DNA of 64,000 nucleotides from Atherinomorus stipes. Its lineage: Eukaryota > Chordata > Actinopteri > Atheriniformes > Atherinidae. The translations under genes were made by a program, and so were the position numbers. Positions 35,722 through 47,456 of the stretch are shown here, piece by piece (the stretch's first letter is position 1; each line of letters begins with the position of its first letter). Below the pieces are notes generated by a model. That model had not been told where the DNA came from. It made no database searches and worked only from the letters and a program-made list of their open reading frames with translations. The stretch is taken from contig JALJCO010012873.1 of the NCBI GenBank assembly GCA_023101725.1, forward strand, positions 741,501-805,500, in the 5' to 3' direction.

Positions 35722-38700
35722 TAGAGATGCACCGATCAGGATTTTGGGGACCGATCACCAAAAGCAGTATCTGCCGATCCTGAAATTGCCGATCACCGAT
35801 GAAAGTATCAAATCCATAACCTCCAATATTGTTGTCTCATGTACATAACACTGACAATATATCATTAAGTATAACAATTAGTTGATGGGAAATGGTCATG
35901 AATTGACCTGTTTTATTGCAGGCTGAGGGAATCGGCAATAGTTCACACTCTAATAGAGACTCTCTTGTGACGACTTGGACTCAGTTTACATAAAGTGTAG
36001 CTGACTAGCTTAAGTTTTCTTGTGGCAATAATTATGTGTACAACACACAACATGTGCAGCGCACCAACACAGACAACAGTAAACATTTCATTCTCTGAGT
36101 TAATACAAGTTATAAACAATAAACCTTGTTTTTCTGTGGAAAAAGGGATTAAATCTTAAAATAAAAAATGGAATTATGTGTAAAACACACAACATGTGCA
36201 CTATAATAAACATTTCACTCTCTAGAGGCTCTTTCTCAGACACTATTTGGAGTTTAGCGACAAGGTTTTTGTGGAAAAATAAAATAGGTTATACAAATGA
36301 GAATAAAAACAGTCCAGTTGCCTGGAAATGTGCAACTGCAACATTATGTTTGGTAGGGCTGTAACGATACCCGTATCGAAATCGAAATCGCGACACTCAG
36401 AGCCTCGATCCTGTCTCGCGGTGGGAGAAGGCAGGATCGCGACACCCTCCAAGCCCAGTTCAGACGCTTTAAAACTCAGATCACAGAAAACTATATGACT
36501 TTTTCCCATCGGGCTACAGGCTATTGTAGCATTCAGTCGCTAACCAGACAACACGTCTGTCTTAAAGGCACCAGGTAAAGTGTCACGTTTTTTCGTGAGT
36601 GTCAAATGAAACTTGGCAGTTTTCCATCGTTACCTAAACCTTCAACCGGGATGAGTCACTCGCGCGCATCCAGCTCGGGAGTGTGTGGTTGAGGAGCGAT
36701 GGCAGGTCTTCAGACACTGAGACCAGTAGAAAGAGAGGAGGGGGATCCTGTTCGTGTTCGGCAGGCCAGACGCGCGTAGAACGTCAAGCTGGACCGAGCG
36801 CGTGGACAGCCGAGAGGTGGATACGTCACGGAACGGTGGTGAAACCCCCGCCGCTCCGCTGCTGGTTTAGGCCTTTTTATTTGCTCTGACTTGTGATGGT
36901 TAATCAGTGGCGGTCCTGTCCTGACCAGCCCCAGCTTGCAGTGTGGAGTCCCGGCCGGTCCCTCACACAGCTCGCCCAATCTTCCGAGCGGAGAGAGGAC
37001 CAGTGTCGGTAGGGACTCCCCGTGAAAGCCACAAAATGACCAACAGGATACCGCGCGTGTGCGCACCGCATGTGTGAAGAAATAAACCAATAATAATAAA
37101 AAAAAATTTTAAAAATCCAGCCTTAACAAATAAGACCAATAGTGGCGGATCCCTGCGGAGCAGTGAAAGCGTCCAGACCTCCTTCCCTTTGATTTAACTT
37201 TGAACAGCTGATTTTCAGCATGTTGGAGTTTCCAGCGATGCAACTGAAAATAAGTTGTTCTAGCCAACGGGAAAGTGAGGTCTGAATGCTTTCCTCCTCT
37301 CTGAGACGCGCTGGTATGTCATCATTTTTACGGGTTAACATCAGTTCATGCTCGGCCATCATAACGCCACCATCTCCCGACATCTTCCCGTTGAAATTCT
37401 CCTCTGCAGGGAGCAGAGCAGCCTCTCACCCGACATGTGGACATGATGCTGTTCCTGAAGAACTCTAGCTTTAAAGGTGCCATGAAAATAAAATTTACTT
37501 TTCTGGGGGTTTCGGTGTATAATATGATCTATTGTGACTGATGAGGATGTGAATGTCCAGAGAGAGAAAAAAAGATCCTGTTTATGGTCTGTCAGCTTTG
37601 TCCTCTTCTGAGAAAAAGAAGAAAGAGAGAGAGAAAATTTAATTATTAAATTTTTTAATAAATTAAATTAATTAATAAAAAAAAAAACAAAAAAGCACCG
37701 CCCCTAATAATGTTTATCCCCCCCCCCCTCCCCTCCCCTCCTTGATGAATGTGAATGGGGCTAATAGAAATTTTGGAATTAGGTCTGAATTATAAAAAAA
37801 AGAATTAAAAAGAAATTGGGAAGGAGGGGGGAGGGGCAAAATTAATTACTATAATTTTATTTATTTCTAATGTTCTCTGAAAAACTAAGTACAAGTAAGG
37901 CCAAGGGTAGGATAACAATGAAAAAAGATTAAAATAAAATTAAAAAAGGGAAAGAGGAAAAAGAGAAAAAAAAAAAAAAAGGAGGTGACTGGGGCTACAG
38001 GAATTCACAACATCACCGAAGAATAGAAGAGGGAGGGGGGGTTTGAAAATAAAAACCATATTAAAAAAATAAATTTTTTTTTTGGTTTTTAAAATTAAAA
38101 AAAACCAAACCAAAAACATAATTTTAGTTTTATGTCTTCTCTCCTTTAAATCAACAGGTTTGATGTAGAAAGCTGTCAAGGACTTATTTGTTATTTAACT
38201 TCATTTTTGATTAACAGCACAGTTCAATTATTTTCATTTTTCAAAAGCATTATTCTATTAGAGAAAAGAGAAATGTTTTATCCTTGGTTAATAATTCAAT
38301 CATTTTGATTATTGTCTTCAGCTATGTTCAGGCTATTTGTTACATTAAGTTAAATGTTATAAATGCCATTGAAATAAAATACTTTCAAAAAATTTAAGTA
38401 AAAAAAAAAATAAACACATTTTTTTAAATTAGAAAAAAAAAATTAAAAATCGTTATGTGTATCGAATCGTGGGTCAAAAATCGTGATACGAATCGAATTG
38501 TGAGTTGGTGTATCGTTACAGCCCTAATGTTTGGACATAAACTTGGAGCTTATACTGTAGCTTTTCCCTTAAAAACAAACCTCCAACATAAACAGGCTAT
38601 AGCCAAAATTATATCAAAAAGTATGATTTTATTGATGAGCTTACTTCTGATTAAGCAGCATGAATGGCACATTTGCCTTGCGCGTCACGTGCATCATGAG

Positions 38701-39236
38701 CATCCAGAGTGTGGTGGAGGACCCGGTTGTTTTCTTTCGTCTGTGTCTGTATAATGGTGGATGAAACTGAGCAGCTGCTTGGCTTTATTTGCTCCACGAA
38801 GCCAGACAATGACGTCGTCGAGGGTCTTTGTGCCGTGTGTGGATCCATCAGATTGTTCGGAGGAGTTCTGAGTTTGGTGAGTTTGGTGAGTTTCACCGTT
38901 TACTCGAGGAGCTGTGCACCAACGATGGCGAAGCTTTTGTTTGACCCGGCCCCATTTAACGACCTGCGGTCCTGCATCGGAACAGCAGATCATCAATCTG
39001 CCGTTTGGAAACCTGGGACCAGACGCAGATCACAGTTTATCCTCCACTGTCTCCGTGGAGTGAAGAGATTCACTGGTCTCCTCTGTATTTCCCGCGCCTA
39101 ATGCGCGCTACGCGTGTCAGGCACATCAAACGTCATCAGATCGGCTTGCTTTGATCTATTTTGAGAACTCCGATCAAAACTGATAGGGGCACTATTGCCA
39201 ATTGCGATCGGTTACAGATCGATCGGTGCATCTCTA
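35722..39236. mobile_element. hAT transposon (outer) with perfect 8-bp TSD
   Basis: The left end tagagatgcaccgatc and the right end gatcggtgcatctcta are inverted repeats; ctctaaat lies directly outside both (35714-35721 and 39237-39244). The span is 3,515 bp, of which 2,181 are a second hAT and its target duplication. The remaining 1.3 kb contains ccgatc words near the left end and a GC-rich block at 38690-39110, but no recognised transposase. Confidence 0.9.
36354..38526. mobile_element. hAT transposon (inner) with perfect 8-bp TSD
   Basis: The left end tagggctgtaacgatac and the right end gtatcgttacagcccta are inverted repeats; atgtttgg flanks both (36346-36353 and 38527-38534). Subterminal regions have atcgaaatcg/cgaatcg words. 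A CpG-rich block spans 36590-37460, and 37620-38110 is homopolymer-rich. An 86-codon minus-strand frame with a true ATG at 37383 begins MSGDGGVMMAEHELM; it is unrecognised and may be the first exon of a lost transposase. Confidence 0.9.
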
Positions 39237-39244
39237 CTCTAAAT

Positions 39245-40565
39245 CACAATCACAAATCACATGAAGTCTCCTCACAAGTCTTTTTTTATTAATCTGTTTC
39301 TATATTTTGATGCTAATATAACAAAATAATCTAGAAACAAAGTAAAACCAAAAAGTCTCATTCCAACTAAACAGGAATAAATCAATTCCTACATATTAAC
39401 TTTGAATTATGACCAAATATGAGCCGATTAGCATCTACTGACACAACTACTAGCCTCAGCTGTTCTTTATGTTGCTTATTTATTAGCAACATGCTACAGT
39501 GCTAGCATGTTAGAATGAAAAAACGAAAAAACATCTGAAAACTAAAGGTTTAACTTATACAGTATGTACTTAGGTTTTGAAAGGACTTTATTTAATTAAA
39601 AACTTAAAAGTATCAAAAAGAGCAAACATTTATTTATTCTTACATATCAGAGTCACAGCAGCAAAAATAAACAGATGGGATTTGCAGACTGGTGATGAAT
39701 CAAAAATCTGTAGAATTGATTGCTCTTACACTGTAAGTCACATGGACTGCACTAGTAAAAAAAATTCAATATGAACTCTGAACAGGACACATCCATTTAG
39801 CAATACCTCTGAATAATGGATGAACATGCTTTCAGACTCAACAAAAGGCTGCGTCTCCTGTGCACACACAAGACAGTCTGAAAGCTATTCCAGCTTTATG
39901 CAGCCTAATGAGGCATTTTACTTGACTAGAAACAAAAACAAACAAAGCACAGCCACATATCGGCCCGAGTTTGACAGCGGCTCAGATATATGGAGTTCGT
40001 TACTACCTTGGGAAAGAAGACAGAAGTCATAACTCTGCTGTTTCAGGCCAGCAGGCTACACAGACACCAACATGACGGTTTCACGTTTAAATTAGATTCT
40101 CACAAGGCAAAGGCCAGCTAGACGGTGGAGAAATGAAACAAGCATCTTCTCAGAAAAAAACAGGACACTCATTTCACTTCCAGGCTGCCAGATGTTGTAT
40201 GACTTCCACTAAGTATTATTAGATCCACTCAAGTCCTGTGTGTTGAATACAGCAGATAAAATCTGGACTACATGAGAAACTAGGCTCAATGTGTGGTTAG
40301 AAATTAAATTCATGGAGCTGACTGTAAATATCCTGGACATATACGAGTCAATTTAATCCTCCAAGTCCGATTACGTTGATGGCGACAGGAAGTGACATGC
40401 ATAATCCAAATCAATGTAGCTTTTCAACGATTCATGCTTCCGAAGTAATTCCATCACATTCTGAAAGTGGAGAACGCAACTTTCCACTAAAGTTGTAGGA
40501 TTTACTTTACTAATTACTACACCATTACAAGACAGAAGGGGTTTACAGTCAGCTTGCTCACAACT
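39245..40565. other. No gene recognised
   Basis: Unassigned A/T-rich intron sequence; frames here have no recognisable domain. Confidence 0.45.
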
Positions 40566-40960
40566 AGAGATGTAATGACTTGATTTGACAATTATTTGAG
40601 GTAGTGAACGCCACAACTAATTACTCAAAGATCCCTCAATATTTTATGTTCTATTAAAGGTCCACATTGTATTGGCATATCAGTGCAACAGTGTTCACTC
40701 AATGTCACATTATACAGATTAAAAGCTGAAAAACTCTCTTTTATGGACAATTTTGCTCCTTAAACATCAACTCAGTGTGAGGTCCACATTTCTTTTAGTG
40801 GTAACTGGTCAGTGATCAATAGTTTGTAGTAGGGATGTAATGATTAGTGATAAAATGATTAATCGTGATAAAATCCTCAATGATTAAAAACACCATTTCA
40901 AATTTAAATTTTCATTAAAACAGTGGTTAATTACTGCACTTTGAAAAACTCCTCTCATAT
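40566..40960. repeat. Fragments of the TAGGGATGTAAC hAT family
   Basis: tagagatgtaatgac at 40566 and tagggatgtaatgat at 40834 resemble the ends of 13284-13539. 40834-40957 also shares ctgcactttgaaaaactcc with it in inverse orientation. No complete element or target duplication. Confidence 0.5.
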
Positions 40961-40975
40961 TTTGAGAAATACAGC

Positions 40976-41045
40976 TATAGAGCAAAGATCCCAAAATAGC
41001 CTTAACTCAGCCAGACGAGTTCATTTTGGACATCTGGCTGCCAGA
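40976..41045. repeat. Internal fragment of the ccgtattttccgg MITE family
   Basis: gatcccaaaatagcc...gagttcatttt ggacatctg matches the middle of the MITE at 57545-58027 (about 57768-57820). Confidence 0.55.
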
Positions 41046-41213
41046 TATCAGAGACTGGCAGGTATTAGCCAACATGTGACTAATTCTAATGTTTCTGACA
41101 ACTTGGTAACTTAACCAACATCTGAAAACCAGACATATTATAAGCAGCTTCAAAGCAAGTCAGTGTGTAGCAGCAGCAGCTGCCCCGTAGACTCTAAAAG
41201 GAATGCTGGGATA

Positions 41214-41855
41214 TAGGGCCGTGTGGTATACCAATTCATAACAAAAACTGGTGTTTATTTTTATTATTTTATGTATTTTTCATATACCTCTATAACAGTG
41301 AATGGCCCAGACAACGTCTGAAATGTGCACAGTGGGAAAGTGTTTCAGCAGGGACACATTTCACTGCTGGACACAAACACCGCAGCATGTGAGGTTAAAA
41401 GCCGGTGAGAACTGTCAAAGTGAAGCACACGTTGTTGACCAGGAGGAACTAATTCCCAAAAGAGGAGCCACGTCTATGGTTTGGAGTTTTTTATCTTTAA
41501 AAGATCGGACGTAGATCAAACAACTGTTTGCAAATTAGGGCTGCACAATTAATCGTTAAAAAATTGGGATCTTAATTCACACATACGTGTGATCTCATTT
41601 ATACCCACAACGATTCTGAAGCATTTTTAATCAGGCATCACAAATAAAAGTTTCCATGCTTCCCAGATTTTTTTTTTTTCAAGCGTCCTCAAATGCAGCA
41701 CTGCCGTTGCCTCCCCACCCCCCCAACCACTGGTAAGGAACTACAACTATGCATCTGCCAAAGAAGTGCTCCAACAAAGCTCTTGTGCAAAACACATGCT
41801 TTATTTTGAACTACCATTTGAATAGGTTGTTTTGTTTTTTTTGTTAAAGTTTATT

Positions 41856-41893
<38 letters not shown>

Positions 41894-41975
41894 TATATAA
41901 AATGTATAATGTAAAACCGGTAGGATTTCAAAAAATACCGTGATATTAAAAAATTTGCCATAACGCCCAGCCCTA
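41214..41975. mobile_element. hAT-derived MITE with perfect 8-bp TSD and a BED-finger remnant
   Basis: The left end tagggccgtgtggtat and the right end cgcccagcccta are weakly inverted; ctgggata flanks both (41206-41213 and 41976-41983). The target site survives unfilled at 10085-10110. Inside are a zinc-finger fragment (41440-41535), the beginning of another element (tagggctgcacaatt at 41537) and an (AT)n run at 41861-41890. Confidence 0.85.
41440..41535 (+). pseudogene. BED-type zinc-finger remnant of a hAT transposase
   Basis: The plus-strand frame encodes IPKRGATSMVWSF; after a frameshift the sequence continues SDVDQTTVCK. This resembles the start of BED zinc fingers (aromatic Trp, then a first Cys) found at the N-terminus of hAT transposases and their host-domesticated ZBED relatives. 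The remaining Cys and His residues are missing because another repeat begins at 41537. Confidence 0.5.
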
Positions 41976-42379
41976 CTGGGATATGAAGTTATCCATAATA
42001 ACAGGTGCTAATGGAAAAATAAGATTTACAAATAAATATTTGCAAGATATCTGTGTTTCATGACAAAATCTAGTGAGATTTCATTTGTAGACATAACAGG
42101 ATAATTGAAAACCAATATCAATATTTTCCTATATCAAATTTTAATGCCAATATTGTCCATTGACATTGGTAGGCTGATAATATCAAACAGCTCTAGAGGA
42201 AAGTGTCTTTAATTCCAGGTATATGGTGTACTTTCTTTATTTCCACTGTTCCAGGATTACATATGTGTCAAACAGAGGCTTTTCTGGTAAAGGAAGCTGG
42301 AAGTCAAAGCTAGTTAGATGTTTTTCTGCTTTCTAAAGTATTGAATTGCATTTTTCGAATGCAGTTTCCAGAAAGAAGT

Positions 42380-42463
42380 CTCCCAAGCCCACGTAGAGGT
42401 CCTGTAACCTCCCAAAGTCCAGGTAGAAGTTCTGTGGCTTCCCAAGTCCAGGTGGAAGCCTTT
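42380..42463. repeat. Minisatellite, about 29-bp unit, 3 copies
   Basis: Three successive units begin tcccaagccc, tcccaaagtcc and tcccaagtcc, each followed by a(c/g)gt(a/g)gaag(g/t) and cctgt- or tctgt-like words. Confidence 0.65.
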
Positions 42464-42599
42464 TTATGTGTTTTCTCTAAGAGAAATCCAGAGTTATTAT
42501 GGATTTATTTATTTATTATGCACCGCAGAGGTGGTTTTTTTTTTTTTTTTTTATAGATTATGCTTTGTTAGCATCAACAGATGGATATAAATCAAACTT

Positions 42600-43345
42600 A
42601 AAGACCAAGAAGGAGAGTTCAAACTGCCGTGTTTGAGCTGCAACTAGAGGCTAAACCAAGCGGCAACCTCCGGTGGCCAACTATGAGGCTACTCGGAAGA
42701 AGTAATCTTTTTGTAGTTCTCCCTTCATCCACTAGGGGCTGGCTGCAAAACAGAGCAAATCCCCATAGACTCCCATGTTGAAAACGCCAACTTCACAGCA
42801 GAAATAAACACGTTTACAGCCTGGTTCAAAAAATCATTTTAGGTTTAATAGGTCAAGTTTACCTTCATGTCAACTGTAAGTTGGTGAATTTTTTTATAAT
42901 TAATCATTTAGATGTTATTCAATTTTGAAATTACATAATTAAGGGCGTGTCCTTTTGATTGACATGCGTCCGGTGGCTCCTTGTTAGCTCATTTGCTCTC
43001 GGTAAGGTCTCAGTTTGTAGCAGAGTAGCACAACGGCGGTTATTAGTCGGCTAATGGCAAGCCTAATCGTGTCTTTCCTTTACCCCGCCGCTTAGAGAAC
43101 AATCTTCATTAGCTCCTGTTAGTTTCGAGTTAGCTCGGTTAGCATTTAGCCCAGAGTACGTCAGCTGTCAAACATTTGCCCCGTGGCTCGGAGCGACCTT
43201 GCCTTTGCCCATTTTAGTATTTTCTGGGAGTGACAACACACGTGACACAGCAAGATGGCGACGGTGGGACACGCCCAACTGGCTTCACTTTTAGCTCTTC
43301 AGAAACCAACGGGTGACGTAGAGGAAGGTTCGTCCCTCTTTGGGC
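42600..43345. repeat. Probable dispersed fish repeat, class unknown
   Basis: Phrases such as ttcaaactgccgtgtt, aagcggcaacctccggtggcc and aatccccatagactcccatg recur widely in percomorph genomes from memory. No inverted ends or coding frame were seen here. The part 42960-43345 is more GC-rich and CpG-containing. Confidence 0.4.
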
Positions 43346-43531
43346 TGAACTGATGAGGGTCTTTAGGAAAATAAATCCTTCATTTGTTGTTGAAAAACTA
43401 CCGATATGAGAGACTGCAGTGTGGCCAAAAAAGTCAGGAAATTTGGTTGATTTTCCTAACAACTTGTCACAATCTTATACATCCACTGCATGATTAGTCT
43501 CATTTCACCTGGGAAGAAAATATGTCACATA

Positions 43532-43628
43532 AGCCCCTTTCAGCCTTGCTCTGGAACGTGGTAATAGTGCAGACTTTGTCTTTTATACTGTTTTCATTCA
43601 GACAAACGTTCCACTCTTTTACCTCTGA
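43532..43628. repeat. Dispersed repeat, partner at 52145-52250
   Basis: gcccctttca...cttgc(a/t)ctggaa(c/a)gtggtaata, then cattcagaca and ctctttta, recur in the same order at 52145-52250. Class unknown; probably a MITE end. Confidence 0.55.
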
Positions 43629-45085
43629 GCTGTAGCAGCTGGTCCTTTGCAAAAGGCAAAAATCCTAAAAAGAATAATCAGGATGAGCTTAAAAACAGAA
43701 CTGAAAAAAAATTAAAACTCTTATTTTAGAGTAAAAATGTGGATTTCAGAGGGATTGGACCTGCTTTGCTTCCGTCCCACAGCATCTCTGCCACCTGTTT
43801 TTCTGCAAGTCATCTGCTCATGATTCATGTCGTTGCCCACTGAGTTAGAGAAAACACTCCCTCCTCCATTTAACTGAAGAGATGACGGTTCTCCAGAGAT
43901 CCCTGCCGGACCGTTCGCATCCACCACTATCATGAGACAATGCTCATTATCGTCACATCTACTTTATTAAACATTGAAGAGAGCTGTCATTATCAACAGA
44001 GTTGTGCTTAATGGGAACATGGGAATGACTCATCAGGTAAACAAAACATGCTGCATTCATGAGGTGAAGGTTACAGCCGCATGAGGAGGGCTCATCTGGG
44101 GAGCTGAAGAAAGGGTAAACACTGATGGAGACCTGCTGAACTCAGTCGAGTGTCACATCCTTCGCTGGGTAAATGACAGCCTTTCTCTCCAGCCAGGATT
44201 TTATTCCCAGAGCTGTTCTGTTTCAGCAACTGGGATTATGTTGAAATTGGATTTTCTGTCTTTCCCCTTTAGAGGATCTCCTGTTATACAAGATCCTGAT
44301 CCATTTCTAAGACACAAATTAGAAAAAGGACTCTCCAGCTGAATAATGAAAAGCTTTTAAAAATTCCTGTTAAGGTGTGAGCAGCTCCGAGCCTCACCAT
44401 CCTCCTGCTCACTGTAAAACTGTTGCGTCAGATGCTGCCTCCCTGACTCACAGCCGGTGGAAGTGAATCAGTAAGTTTCTCTACATGGCTGCATGGGCGG
44501 CAGACAGATTTGCTTTATTCTGGGTAGAGTTTATAAACGAGGCTGTGCTTTTCCCATGAGCCTGTGAGAACACACCCACTCAGCTGTGCAGCATATGCAC
44601 ACACAACTACAATCACTACTCCCATCAAATGAGCTTTGAAAGGTGCTCAGCGCAAACATCCCCAATAGATGCAGTTTAAGGTAATAAATAAACGTCTGAT
44701 CTGCAGATCACAGATCAGGCTAGATTTGAGATTCATCTGTTGAGAATGTGTGTTACAAATGTCACAATAATTAATTTTCTTGGTATGATTACTTTCAGGA
44801 TTTTACCGTTTTCAGAATTATTGGAAACTGCATTATAAAAATTAGGGATACACAGAATATTTGGCGGCCGAATAATGCAAAATCATTCTGTCCTCAGTGG
44901 AGTGAGTTAAAAGCAAGGCTGAATAGTGGGGTGTGATGCAATAACACAATCAAACAAGGTGCAGTGATGCGATGACCTGGCACTTTCAGTAAAATGTCCA
45001 CAGTGTGTGGGGATATTTTGAAGTGTTGGATAGCAAGAAAAACTGGAGAACAATAACTTTATGATTAACTGGCTGTAGTATTTAA
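43629..45085. other. No gene recognised
   Basis: Unassigned intron sequence of more even composition. A hAT-end-like word, tagggatacacagaatatttggc, stands alone at 44843. Confidence 0.45.
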
Positions 45086-45338
45086 TAGGGCTGGGGAAAA
45101 AAATATTGATACACTGAAATATTGCAATATTTTCATATGCTGATATCACATTGATATTCACAAAACGCTGTATCGAACTATTTTACTAACGAAATTTCAC
45201 GAGATTTCATAACAGAACGACAAAATATTGTGAGATTTAATAGATCAATATTGCAGTTTTTTTTATAGTGCAAAAAGATACAGTGACACAGACATACAGA
45301 CAAACTGAACAACAAAAAAACAACAATGAGATAACATT

Positions 45339-45372
<34 letters not shown>

Positions 45373-45903
45373 TTTGAGAGTATAAGAAAAAACAATAACA
45401 GAAATGAAGTAGACAAGAGATAAACAGCAAAATAAACTGTTTTTTTCCTAAATTAAATAAACATATAATCATTAATAATAATATTAATATTACGATAATA
45501 ATAACAACAACAACAACAACAACAACAACAGCAATAATAATAATAGATAGTAATAATAATAATAGTATTGAGGAAGTATGGAGGAGGAGGGGGATGGAAC
45601 AGGTATATCTCATATGAAATTGAGGTTTATCTATTTTTTACTTATAATTTAAAGGGTGCTTCAGGCCCCTACCAACCCGTGGGAGACCAACCCGCAGCCC
45701 CCCCCCCAGTCCTCCCTCCCCTCCTGGGAGCTCCTAGATAGCATGCGGCGCAACACCCTATACTATTTCTATACCTTTTTTTCTGTTGTTAATTGTTGTT
45801 CTTTTTTCTTTTGTTCAGTTCTCTTCCTTTTCTTTTTATATAACGTTTTTAAATATCAATATGAAATCTGCATATGAAAATGTCGCAACATTTCAGTGTC
45901 AAA
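45086..45903. mobile_element. hAT-like element, right end lost
   Basis: Starts tagggctggggaaaaaa then atattgatacactgaaatat. The inverse (atttcagtgtc...) occurs at 45890-45903 without the final tagggctg end. Contains (TG)n 45340-45371, (AAC)n 45505-45532, AAT repeats and a C-rich stretch. Relatives: 47617-48040 and 62957-63075. Confidence 0.6.
45340..45371. repeat. (TG)n microsatellite
   Basis: About sixteen TG units. Confidence 0.95.
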
Positions 45904-47456
45904 TACTGCGATTAAAGTAATTGTAACATCACCAGCTAAAAAGATTGACCTCACCACCCAAAGAGGGATAGCAGGTCTCATTGTTCTCACAGTCAAGCCC
46001 TCTGAAAGTTATGATTCATCATTTGCGTCTGATGGCCCGAGTGGCCGGCTACATGGAGATGAGAAAAGAGGCAGGCATTGGGGCTATCTGATTTCTGATT
46101 GGTTGTAAGGACTACAGCTGCTCCCACAATCTCTGTTTTGGCTAAAAGCTGAGGTGGCCAAAGCTAAATGATGAGATCAATAACTGTTGATTATTCAGTA
46201 AAATGCTGAAAGTGTAAAAACATGCAAGTTAGGAAAAAAATAAAGCCCCATAAACTGAATCCAACAAGCAATGGAGGAACAGATGACCCAACGACTAGCT
46301 AAGGCTGGAATGGTTATAAAACTATTGATCAGACAGAAACTAAACACCTGCAGAAAACGAACAGCCAATCTTGCCCTAAAGCTGTAAACAAAGCATCCAG
46401 ATCGGCCCTTTTAACAGGCAGCTGAGCCGATCAATGGCAGATCAGAGCTGTCGCAGAGCCGGTTCCCTGATCCAGGAGAAAACAAAAGAGGCTTGGTGGG
46501 AAGATGCAATCAGATGTGAATAAAAGAGACGACAGTTCATTTTAGATGCATGTAGATTAGCAGACGTAACACCAGAGATGCTCCACAGGGAACGACGGTT
46601 AAATCAGGTCCTCAAGTCAATGTTCATGAGTAAACTCTACAGGCTGAAGGTTTACCAGCGGTGCAGCTCTTCAGTCCTCCACACTTATTTCATTAGTTTC
46701 AGAAGATGCTGGGTCTGATGAGCAAACGTTTGGGTACAATTAAAGGCTGGCAACCTGAGATCCAAACGAGTATGAGACAAGTTTAAACCAGTGCATGCTG
46801 ACCTGCTCTAAGGCACTTTGGATTTCATGATCTTGCACAACAAAGAAAGATTTTGTTTAGGACATTTCGAGACGTTTGTGGTTTAGACGTTGTCTCGGAT
46901 GAGATTTCTAAAACCACATCACAGTTCTGTTGAAACCTGCCTTCCTCTGGGTGAGCCGTTCTATTATCATGGTTGAACAATAATGAGGTTTATGGAAATA
47001 TTTCATCTTTATTTGAAGCACAGACGTTCAAAAAAAAAAAAAAAAAAAAAAAAAACACTTAAAAAAAAAAAAACCTTAAAGGTCTAGCGTCACTGAACTG
47101 AATGAAATAGTTCCAACTTTAAAATGGATCGTGAGGCTGAAAAGGTAAACCTTTTTCTGGATTTACATTCAATCTTTCCATTAACCATCTACTTGGACCT
47201 GAATGTAGTGAAAGGCAGCTCCGCTTTGGCTTTATCATTTAGCATGTTTATGGCCCAAAAGCCAGAAACATCCAGGCTTGTGTTATTCTGAGTTCTGAGG
47301 CAGCAACTTTTAGTCGTCAACTAATCTATTCATCATTTTTTCCATTAGTCATGATTATTCAGGGTTTTTCCTGGCTCTAATCGAGGCAGAGGTGGCAACA
47401 TCCTGATCATGCGTAAACCTCGTCTTCAACCGGCACAAGCAAACACTTTTTACAAG
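45904..47456. other. No gene recognised
   Basis: Unassigned intron sequence with an A27 run at 47029-47055. Confidence 0.45.

Noticed and set aside
38690..39110. GC-rich frame at the right of the outer hAT as a host exon
   Set aside because: It lies inside an element with exact target duplications, has no recognisable domain or splice sites, and is best seen as hAT interior.
45263..45613. Minus-strand 116-codon frame with long Val/Ile runs
   Set aside because: Created by (AAC)n, (AAT)n and (TG)n microsatellites.
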